Positions 32,888 to 41,315 of a DNA stretch of 64,000 bases are shown piece after piece. Numbering within the stretch: position 1 is the stretch's first letter; every line of letters begins with the position of its first letter. Both the position numbers and the translations under genes were made by a program. The notes beneath the pieces are model-generated. The model was not told the DNA's origin and searched no databases. It saw nothing but the letters and a program-made list of their open reading frames with translations. The stretch comes from Entomortierella parvispora (Eukaryota; Mortierellomycota; Mortierellomycetes; Mortierellales; Mortierellaceae): contig OY752149.1 in NCBI GenBank assembly GCA_963573315.1, forward strand, positions 372,001 to 436,000, given 5' to 3'.

Positions 32888-34942
32888 ATGCCGAGCATCA
32901 CCCTCAGCAACCTCGAGGACAAAGCCGCCGTCAAGCGCTTCCTCTCCTCGCCCTCGACCCGCATCATCACCGCCACCGTCGCAAGACTCTACATCGCCTA
33001 TCCGGACCCACACAGCTGGACCTATGCCGGTATTCTGGGTGCCGTCGCCCTGATCCAGACCAGCAACACCTTTTATCTCCGTATCGTCGATCTCCTAGTA
33101 ACGAGTCGTTCCGCTGGTTCATCCGCATCTGCTGTCTGCTGTGCAAAGCTGTTTGATACCTTCTCTTTCGACTCTCTCCAAACTGATACTTCTCTTCCCT
33201 TCAACCCTCTTTTCTTTTGCAAATATGAAATAGTATGGCCGAGGCATCGTTTGGGAACAGGAAATCTATGACGGATTCGTTTACACTCAGGACCGACCGT
33301 TCTTCCACACCTTCCAGGCCGATGTAAGGATCAAAGTCTTCATGGAAGAAGGCACACTCGTATCCTCGCTCTAAAAAAACCCACGGCCCATGGTTCATGA
33401 CCTCTCTAACATCTTTTCTCCTCCCCTTTCGTCGCTCTTAGCACTACATGACTGGATTCTCCTTTGCAGATGACCATGAAGCCGAGGTTTTTTATAACAA
33501 GGTCAATGGACGAGACAAGTTGAGGCCATGTGAGTAACTTTTTGAACCTGACCCTTTTTCCGGGCACAAGGCACATATGGGGTTTTTTGTGTGTGTGTGT
33601 GTGTGTGTGTTTCCCCAGTCCCCAGTCTCTGCTTGCCCCTATTTTTTTTTCAAGCCTGCTCTCAACTGAATCACGCCTGCTTTTTACTCACTTACGTCAA
33701 AACGACTTTACAGTCAGACCTGTGCCGTCATCAGGAGCGTTGGCAAAGTCGGGCAAGGCTGCGGTAGGAGGACAGGGACGAAACAAGATTCCTCTGTACA
33801 AAGGCAAACTGGACAAGACAAGGATCGGCATGCCCTCTGATTTTCGACATGTGGGCCATATTGGCTGGGACCCCGATGTGGGATTCGATGTAAGAGGTGT
33901 CTTCTTTGCTTTCTTTCCAGGTTGATCTCCTCATCTTCTTAATACCCCCTTTTTTTACGTGTGCCTGCTACAGGCACAGAACATTGATCCGGCTTGGAGG
34001 ATACTGTTTGACCAATTGGATACGTTTGGTGTAAGTCGGCAGCATATCAACGAGAATGCAACCTTTATCACCGAGTTTGTCAATGCTCGGGGCGGTCTTG
34101 CGGTCAATGATGATAAAAAGATCCAGAGCGGCAGTGTCCAGGATGGTCTTTCTCGTAGTCGGAGTCAGGGCTACAAGGACCTTTCCAGGATCGACTCTCC
34201 TACTCAAAGCCCACACACTTCCTTCCTGCGGCGATCTCAATCACCCCCACCTCCACCGCCTCCTCAATCGCCACAACAACAACAACGGAGACCACCTCCA
34301 CCACCCCCACCCTTGGTTTCGCCTGCACCCTATCATGGATACCTGCCTCGACCATTGGCACAGGTGATGGCAAGTCTGTCCTTCGGGACGTCGTCGTTTT
34401 ATGGATCTAGTACTTCGACGCCTCAATCGCCCAGCTCCCCACCGCCTCCTCCCAATGCTGCAGCCGACACTCCTGATGAAAAAGAAGCTATGATACTGCC
34501 ATCTGCAGCATCGCCTCCACCACCACCTCCACCCCCACCACCTCCTCCACCAGCCAACGGCACTTCATTCCAAGCTTCCAATCCTGTGACACGATCCAAA
34601 TCACTCTCCAGTGCCATTGCGGAACCAAGGAGTCTTTTACCCGCCCGTTCAGAAACCGTAGTGGTCAGTCCATCGATCAAGAGTCCGGTCGAAAACTCTT
34701 TGTTGGCCAGCATTCGAGAATCAGGAGGATTACAAGGATTGCGCAAGACGGGTGGTCTTCGATCCCCTCCACCTCCACATCCTAAACAAAGACCAGTCTC
34801 GCCGACAGGAGAAAATGGAAATCAAGGCGATTTGGTCTCGGCATTGGTGGCTGCCCTTCATCGTCGACAGACCAAGGTCACTTATAGTGATGATGAGGGA
34901 TCTCAGAGCGACGATGAAGATGGATGGGATGCGGATGATTGA
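32888..34942 (+). CDS. WASP/Las17 homologue, Arp2/3 activator
   Basis: Five exons: 32888-33097, 33234-33323, 33442-33529, 33714-33889 and 33974-34942, encoding 510 residues. Domains in order: a WH1/EVH1 domain (residues about 15-130; TATVARLYIAYPDPHSWTYAG, then IVWEQEIYDGF and FHTFQADHYMTGFSFA); a CRIB/GTPase-binding motif IGMPSDFRHVGHIGWD with the following autoinhibitory region; a long proline-rich region with polyproline runs for profilin and SH3 partners; a single WH2 motif (LLASIRESGGLQGLRKTG); a central helix (LVSALVAALHRR); and the acidic tail SDDEDGWDADD, whose Trp docks on Arp2/3. The protein drives branched-actin assembly at endocytic sites. Keeping the CRIB motif separates it from budding-yeast Las17, which lacks one. 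Confidence 0.95.
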
Positions 34943-35022
34943 AAGAAAAAAGAACGGCGCTCAAAAAGAAAAAGAAGGAAAAAAATCGTTCATAGTGCCG
35001 ACGCGCGAAAAATGTCGCGTTT

Positions 35023-35028
35023 AATAAA
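35023..35028 (+). promoter_or_regulatory. putative poly(A) signal of WASP gene
   Basis: AATAAA lies 80 bp after the WASP stop and only 21 bp before the stop codon of the convergent F-box gene, so the two 3' ends probably overlap. Confidence 0.5.
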
Positions 35029-35048
35029 AGGAAAGTGACCCTCTCTTT

Positions 35049-37064
35049 CTATTTGTTCACCCAAAGCTTGCCCTTTCCAATACTCTCAAACCAAGACCGT
35101 GTTTGCGCAACCATCTCTCGAGACCTCAGACAATCCTGGCGCCACTTTTCCAAACTCTTGCATTCTGTTGCAATCCACAGGGCTGCCTCCTTCTCTGGAA
35201 AGGCCCAACAAGACCTCGCGACCGAGTAGCGCTTCAATCTCGGCAGCTGACTCAACGCAGACATCCCATGATCCAGTGAAGGGATCAAGTTTGTCAGGAC
35301 CAAGCTCAGATCCTCGATCCGTCTCAGCCGTCCAAGTTGCGACCACACAGCCCGATGGGCTCGTTTGTTGGCTGAAGGAAGAATAAACCCGATCGAGAGG
35401 TATTCCAGCGTCGCTTCGCAAGCCCACGGTCGTGTCTTGAACTCTTGTTGTGTTTCTCGCCCTAGTTGCTCCTGGCCTTCTCCTTCTCCTAGTCCTTCTG
35501 GTTCACTGTCTTTGCTGTCGTTGTCAATCTCCTCTTCCTGGTCAAGAACCATGTCCGCAAACCGAATCGTCCGATGTGTCGCCCTGAAATCCTTCAACTT
35601 TGGGCACCGTTCCAGGACGGCCTGCAAATGATGACTTTGAATCCTGGTCTGCGGACGCCCAGTCCATCGATTGATCACGAATGGCAACACCCGTTCCGTG
35701 TCCCTCGAGTCTGACACGTCAATCTCGACCAAATGCTGCAATCGATAACATTGTTCGAAATCCTCGGCTGTCAAGATCCCTCGGGGACATTCCAAAGTTG
35801 TCAAGCGGGGCAGGATCGGTTCCAAAGAAATTTCGCCCTGGTAGTCTGCGAGATCTAGGTCATCGTGGAGATAGTCTGGACTGATGACCGAAATCGGCTG
35901 GGTCGCAGCGGCGTCCATTGGCAGTGCTGGAGGGAGTGGGAGAGTTGGCGTCGTCGTTATAGCCCCTGTTGAGAGAGAAGGTGAGATGATGAACTCTGAC
36001 CCCAAAGCTGTTGCTGTTCCTGATGTTGAGGAAAGAACCTTCGCTGCCGGGAGAACCAAACAAATCGGAAGCCAGTCCTCGACGACGAGATGGGTGATCT
36101 TTGGGCAATGCAGCCGCAGCGCCCTTGCAAAGATCACGGGGTCATAAAAAGTATGTGCAATCACATGGCGGAAATATCGACTCGAATGGATTCCCAGCTC
36201 ATCGAGTTCTGGCAGTTGCGACAAGAGGAGGACGGGGTCCACGGATCCAAACAGCATTTGGGAGAAGTGAAGACTCTTGAGCTTGTAGACCTTTCTCGGC
36301 CTATTCTTCTGAATCGAATTTTTGTTCTGGAGGGGAAGGGTGGATGATTCTGTGGCAGATCCAGGTCCAGAGATTGTTGTTGATGTTGCTGCGTTTGTAT
36401 CCATTGCAAGTTGGGTCCAAGACGTATACCGACATCCCGCCGTGTTTAGATGCTCCAGGTTTGGCAGGATATCTAGTAGCGTCCAAATGTCAATCACTTC
36501 CAGAGCCGCCGTTTCAAATCCTGTCAGTATGGCGGCATCGGCTGCCATTCCCAGCGGTGGTGGCTGATTAAAGAACGCCGGTGCCACATGGACCTCCGTG
36601 AACTGCAATTCGAGACGGGTCAAGGATGTGATCTTGCTCAAGAGCCCATAGAACCGTGGCATCATGTCGTCCATCAGTTTCCCTTCAAAGATCAATGTCT
36701 TTACCGTACTGAACGTGGGAATTGACGTCGTGGAGTCATACTCGTCAAGCTCTCCTCGTTGTTGCTGCTGTTTGTTCGTGCCTAGAACTAGTAAGGATTG
36801 AATCTCTCTGAAGCGGTCGTGGAATGGGGGTGAGCAGTTCCAGGCCGCGTGGCGGATATGATGTCGCCGTTTGTAAAAGAGGTCAAAGAGGTCCGGACGG
36901 TTTAGGACCATGTTAGGGCTGAAGCAGTAGAGCCGAGCGATTGCAACCTGGAACCAGAATTTGGAGACGGTCAAGCATCGGTAGATATGGTGGATGTTTA
37001 GGTTGTCAAAGATCTGGTCCAGAGTCTCGGCGGGGATGCTGTCGATGGCTGCAGCTGGTGTCAT
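35049..37064 (-). CDS. F-box protein with leucine-rich-repeat-like C-terminal region
   Basis: A single-exon frame of 671 residues from the ATG at 37064; the open frame continues upstream only to a non-ATG codon. The N terminus, IDSIPAETLDQIFDNLN followed by CLTVSKFWFQVAIARL, is an F-box, which binds Skp1 in SCF ubiquitin ligases. The rest shows irregular Leu-rich motifs (SLTRLELQF, LPNLEHLN, LPELDELGI, PRLTTLECP, CPKLKDFR, LPRLKRYS) typical of the degenerate leucine-rich-repeat platforms in fungal F-box proteins, with an acidic insert (DQEEEIDNDSKDSEPEG). The target is unknown. The 3' end abuts the WASP gene, 106 bp apart. Confidence 0.77.
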   Translation of the reverse strand: MTPAAAIDSIPAETLDQIFDNLNIHHIYRCLTVSKFWFQVAIARLYCFSPNMVLNRPDLFDLFYKRRHHIRHAAWNCSPPFHDRFREIQSLLVLGTNKQQQQRGELDEYDSTTSIPTFSTVKTLIFEGKLMDDMMPRFYGLLSKITSLTRLELQFTEVHVAPAFFNQPPPLGMAADAAILTGFETAALEVIDIWTLLDILPNLEHLNTAGCRYTSWTQLAMDTNAATSTTISGPGSATESSTLPLQNKNSIQKNRPRKVYKLKSLHFSQMLFGSVDPVLLLSQLPELDELGIHSSRYFRHVIAHTFYDPVIFARALRLHCPKITHLVVEDWLPICLVLPAAKVLSSTSGTATALGSEFIISPSLSTGAITTTPTLPLPPALPMDAAATQPISVISPDYLHDDLDLADYQGEISLEPILPRLTTLECPRGILTAEDFEQCYRLQHLVEIDVSDSRDTERVLPFVINRWTGRPQTRIQSHHLQAVLERCPKLKDFRATHRTIRFADMVLDQEEEIDNDSKDSEPEGLGEGEGQEQLGRETQQEFKTRPWACEATLEYLSIGFILPSANKRAHRAVWSQLGRLRRIEDLSLVLTNLIPSLDHGMSALSQLPRLKRYSVARSCWAFPEKEAALWIATECKSLEKWRQDCLRSREMVAQTRSWFESIGKGKLWVNK

Positions 37065-37490
37065 CCTATCTTGTAAGTATGTCGACCTCGCGGGTGTAGT
37101 GGTGACGGTTTGGGGGGCTCCTTGTCTGTGCTTGTTTGTTATAAAGGAAAGAGAAGAGCAAACAGGGATGGGCGCACAAAGGAAATCAGAAATCTTTTTT
37201 CTTTCTGAGAGGCCAATTAGTTCTGGGTTGAAAGCAGACAACAGCCCAAGTTCCCCTCACCTCCTGATGACATTCTCGCGCAGATCTTTCCCGCGCCTCC
37301 ATAACTGTCAACGTTGGGTTCCTTCACGCACGGCACGCAGGACGCGCGATGGCGCGTCATTGACTAAATGAACTCTCTCACCACAACAGCCCAGTCTCCT
37401 CAGTTTCATCATTGCCCTGGTCTAGACGCGCCTGAGGTATCTCGTTGGATTTTTTTTTAATCATCAGCGTTCTGCTTCAAGGACCAATGG

Positions 37491-38779
37491 TTACCGCCTT
37501 GACTTGCCTCCTTTCGCGATAGCAACGGGCTTCTTTTGGTTCTTGTTCTTTTTCTGGGTATTCTTGCCAGCCTTGACATCGTCCTCTGAGTCCTCTTCAA
37601 ATCCTTTGCTCCATCCATCGCCCAGTTTCCATCCGACTGCCCCTGTTGATTTGGATGCTGATGATTTGGAAAGAGAAGCCTTGGCTGTCGAGATCTTTTT
37701 CTTGGCATCTACTCCTGTTGATTTCGCTTTTGCTGAGGCTGTGGTGGTCGCGCCTCCGCTGCCAGCGATCTTTGCCTTCTTTGGTACTGGCTGTCCCAAC
37801 ATGGCCGAGACCTCCTTCTGAAGCGACAGCGATTTTAACTCCTTGCTCTTGGATGATGAGGATGATGCTGATGGTGACTTTGTTGAGACGGTAGCCTTTT
37901 TCACTGTTGCTGCGGTGCTAGTCTTGGCTTTCTTGGTCGTAGGAGCAGCAGCGGTGGCAGAGGTATCCGCTTTACGCTTCTTTTGGTCCAACTGAGCAGC
38001 GATGTCCTTGAGCTCCTGGGGCAAATCATCCATACTGTCATCGCCAGAGTCATCACCGTCCTTGTCGTCACCCATGTCCTCGTCTTGGTCATCCTCTGTC
38101 TCCCAGCTTCCTTCAGATCCTTCATCATCGTCGATTTCCTCCATCTCCTCGACTTCAACGTCTTCTTCTTCCTCTTCTTGCATCTTTTTAGGATCCACTA
38201 ATGCATTTCCGAACAGAGACTTCATAAAGCTGGCAATCTCATTCTTGAGTCCAGGCTATAGCAGGAACATTGTGGGGAGAGAGGTTATAAAAAAAACATT
38301 AGTTTCCATCAAAAAATAACGCTGATCCTTTGGGGGATGCAATTGTCCAAACAATTGTTAAGCTTTTATGTACCTCGACAATTTCTTCCGATGCCTTCTT
38401 CTTTTTGTCGGCTTTCTTGACAGGGGCCTTCTTGGCCTTGGGAGCCTTTTCCTCGTCATCGTCCTCGTCGTCATCGTTCTCCTCTCCCAAATCTTCAATT
38501 TCAGATCCAGAATCGATACCGTCCAAAAGTTCCAGGTCCTGCTTGGATCCACCCATAGCCAAAATCTCGGCCATGAGCAATTCGCTTTTATCCATGTCCT
38601 TCTTTCCTCCTGGCGCAGCAGTCTTGGATCCAAGGGCCTATGTTAATAGAATGGAATATCATTAGTGAAAAGCTTGTGCACTGCCAGGAAGAGAAGGGAG
38701 GTAGAGAGAGAAGTACAGACAGAGGACTCACCTTGTTTGCTTTAGCGGCAAGGGCGTTCTTCTTTTTCATAAATGACAT
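37491..38779 (-). CDS. Lys/Glu-rich nucleolar-type protein
   Basis: Three exons in transcript order: 38732-38779, 38374-38637 and 37491-38255, encoding 358 residues; all junctions are phase 0. The N terminus MSFMKKKNALAAKANK is basic and helical. Next come KSELLMAEILAMGGSKQDLELL and a first acidic block, a Lys/Ala-rich linker, EIASFMKSLFGNALVDPKK, a second acidic block (MEEIDDDEGSEGSWETEDD), then Lys/Ser/Ala-rich sequence. A conserved-looking segment VGWKLGDGWSKGFEEDSEDD precedes the basic end KNKNQKKP...GGKSRR. Alternating acidic and basic blocks are typical of nucleolar or chromatin-associated factors. I do not recognise the family. The gene is divergent from the alternative oxidase gene. 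Confidence 0.78.
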
Positions 38780-38905
38780 TAGGGTGATGAATGGAATGGG
38801 GTGGAGGAGAGGTTGAATGGCAAACCAGGCGATGACACGGACGCGTTGTGTAGCCCATACACACACCCCGCACACACATACACATGAAGTCAGACCCTGG
38901 CAATG

Positions 38906-38937
<32 letters not shown>

Positions 38938-39113
38938 CAATCCAGCCAGCCAAGCCACCGAGGATTATCCCATGAGTAGACACACCCTTAACTCGGATGA
39001 TGATTTGGTGGCGCACCTTTTTTTCATTTCCGCCCCGTGATTCTCCATTTGGCACAGGCGGCGATTCCGACGAGCTCCTTTCAGCTTTCTGCCCCTTCTG
39101 TTTTGTCTAGCGG

Positions 39114-39121
39114 TGACGTCA
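39114..39121. promoter_or_regulatory. cAMP-response element (CRE) consensus
   Basis: The palindrome TGACGTCA is the full consensus site for ATF/CREB bZIP factors. It lies 335 bp upstream of the minus-strand gene start and 688 bp upstream of the alternative oxidase start, so it could serve either. Function is inference from the sequence alone. Confidence 0.5.
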
Positions 39122-39613
39122 AGAGGACAAAGGAAGGAGAGCGGAATCTGAGAGCAAAAAAGACACTTAAATCTTGTCCTGCCTACGCACACGTCGTTGT
39201 TCCACTGGCACGTTTCCCTCCAGCCCAACTCTCGGAGGATGCGGGGCGGAGCATTGCCCAGAAACAGACAGGAACCTTCTGCGGCTGCGGAGCCGGTGCC
39301 CATTCTAAGCCAATGCAAGGAGATCGTCGTTTTTACTGTGTCTATCTCTCTACTACATCACACACTCTATTCACAAAAGAGTTGAGTACAGCTGCAGCCA
39401 GTTTCGACTCATTCCGGGATCTCAAGGAATCTCACGCAAAGGTCTCAACTTGCGCGATCCCATGTTTGGATCTTGAAGCGCTTCCCGCGCGTCCAATTCT
39501 CTGTGTTCAACTTGTTTTGTGTTTGTTTGCATTCGATGGTTCTATTCAAGGGTCGTCTCGTCCCGGAGAGCGGGTCCGAGCTTGGCTCAGTATTGTCATG
39601 TTCCTTTCAAGGG

Positions 39614-39619
39614 TATAAA
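39614..39619 (+). promoter_or_regulatory. TATA box of the alternative oxidase gene
   Basis: TATAAA within GGGTATAAAGAGG lies 195 bp before the ATG, followed by a CT-rich leader. It is one of only two clear TATA boxes noted in the window, which suits an inducible gene. Confidence 0.6.
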
Positions 39620-39808
39620 GAGGCGCCTTTCATTCCCTCTCTCTCCCTTTCTGTTCTCATCATCACACAAGACACAAACAAAACCAACCAGCTCTTTTTT
39701 CTCTTTTTCTTCTTCTTATCTCTCATTCCATCCCTCCCATTCTCACGCTCCTTCTCCTTACTTCCCCTTGACAGACCCAGACACACCAACCCACCACATT
39801 TCATCATC

Positions 39809-40930
39809 ATGCAATCAACACTCTCACCCTTGCGAGTGACAACCTCTTCCTCCACTCGTGCCGTCAAGTCTCTTTTGTTCCAGTCAACTTCCTCCTTCAG
39901 TACCGCGACCTTGGCAAGACCCGCGGCCATCCTCCCTCCCGTCGCGACCTCGATCGCCTACCGTCATCATCATCAACAACAACAACAACAGCAATCACCC
40001 AAGACTCAACGGCTTTCTTCTTCTCGTCCACAACAAAGATCATTCTCTCTCTTTGGAAGTTTCAAGGCCGAGAAACACTCTGGCGCAGACACGAACCGAA
40101 TCCCGAAAGCGGTCCAGAATGAGATCCCCGAGGTCTTGCTTCATGATATCCACCCTCAACCCATGATGGAGGAATTCATGGGCAAGAAAAGACTGTCGAC
40201 CGCGGATTTGGAGGCTATCCCCATTGATCTGGGGTTCCATCGAGAACCGGCGGGCGTGAGTGACTGGGTCGCGTACCATGTGGTGAAATCGATGCGAATC
40301 CCCGTTGACCTGTTCTTCCGTACCAAATACATTCATCGAGTCGTCGCCTTGGAGACCGTAGCAGCCGTCCCCGGAATGGTGGCGGGCATGTTGAGACATT
40401 TGAGGAGTTTGAGAAGATGTTCGCATGATGGAGGCTGGATCTCTCATCTTTTGCACGAAGCCGAGAACGAACGGATGCATCTTTTGACGTGGATGAAGGT
40501 TGCTCAACCGACTCTTTTTGAAAGAGCTCTTGTCACCGCTGTTCAAGGCGTATTCTTTAACGTCTTCTTTGCTCTGTACATGGTCTCGGACAGGACCGCC
40601 CATCGTGTGGTCGGTTATTTGGAGGAACAGGCCGTCATCTCTTATACACACATGTTGGACGAGATTGCTTCCGGCGTCTTGGAGAACGGTCCTGCTCCTA
40701 AAATCGCGATTGATTATTGGAACTTGGAGGAAACCGCCACGATCCGGGATGTCTGTTTGGCGATTCGTTTGGATGAGAGCGTCCACATGCACACGAACCA
40801 TCATTTGAGTGATCGCATCGCCCTCAAACAGGAGGACCTTCGTGTCGATATCCAAAAAATGCAAGAGGAGCGGGGAATGGTCCCCAACCAAAACGCAGAA
40901 AAGGTCTGGACAAAGGGCAACAAATACTGA
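39809..40930 (+). CDS. mitochondrial alternative oxidase (AOX)
   Basis: A single-exon gene of 373 residues. AOX is a di-iron ubiquinol oxidase of the inner mitochondrial membrane that bypasses complexes III and IV. The N terminus is a Ser/Thr/Arg presequence with a His/Gln run (HHHQQQQQQQ). The core shows MRIPVDLFF, ALETVAAVPGMVAGMLRHL, HEAENERMHLLTWM, ALVTAVQGVFFNVFF, HRVVGYLEEQAVISYT, AIDYWNL and RLDESVHMHTNHH. Thus the first Glu (ALET), the Glu and His of ENERMH, and the Glu and His of DESVH are present. Two signature positions deviate: LEEEA is LEEQA and RADEAHHR is RLDESVHM. The TATA box and lack of introns fit a stress-inducible gene. Confidence 0.92.
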   Translation: MQSTLSPLRVTTSSSTRAVKSLLFQSTSSFSTATLARPAAILPPVATSIAYRHHHQQQQQQQSPKTQRLSSSRPQQRSFSLFGSFKAEKHSGADTNRIPKAVQNEIPEVLLHDIHPQPMMEEFMGKKRLSTADLEAIPIDLGFHREPAGVSDWVAYHVVKSMRIPVDLFFRTKYIHRVVALETVAAVPGMVAGMLRHLRSLRRCSHDGGWISHLLHEAENERMHLLTWMKVAQPTLFERALVTAVQGVFFNVFFALYMVSDRTAHRVVGYLEEQAVISYTHMLDEIASGVLENGPAPKIAIDYWNLEETATIRDVCLAIRLDESVHMHTNHHLSDRIALKQEDLRVDIQKMQEERGMVPNQNAEKVWTKGNKY

Positions 40931-41065
40931 GCAGGCCTCTGTTCTCCTTCTCTCTATCTCCCTGATCCGTTTCCTATCTGATCCCTATATCCAATTCGTA
41001 AAAAAAGTTTTTCTTCATCTTCACTCTGTCTTTTCTCTTGCATTTTATCTGTTTGCTTCTTTATC

Positions 41066-41071
41066 AATAAA
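41066..41071 (+). promoter_or_regulatory. putative poly(A) signal of the alternative oxidase gene
   Basis: AATAAA followed by an A run, 135 bp after the stop codon. Confidence 0.5.
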
Positions 41072-41315
41072 AAAAAAGTTGCAACGTGTTTCCGTTATTA
41101 ATATGGCACGAGTTTAAACGCACCGAAGGAATGTGGCGCCTCCATCCCAACTCTAATAGTATACTACATAAAGCATATGTCTACCATTGTAAATTGCATC
41201 CATTGATTCTTTTCCAAAAGAATAGGAAAAATACAGCAAGAAGGAAAAAAAAAAAAAAAAAGAAAAGAAAAAGAAGAAAAAAGAAAAAAAGAAAAAAAAC
41301 CCCCTCTCTCCATTT

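Larger units (their letters stand above)
38780..39808. other. divergent promoter region (nucleolar-type protein / alternative oxidase)
   Basis: About 1 kb of shared upstream DNA with an A run at 38907-38935 (29 bases), a perfect CRE at 39114 and a TATA box at 39614, both listed separately. Confidence 0.6.

Noticed and set aside
39056-39808. CGG-N7-CCG regulator site before AOX
   Set aside because: No exact match found by eye; the nearest forms are CGG-N5-CCG at 39059-39069 and CGG-N7-CCC at 39247-39259.
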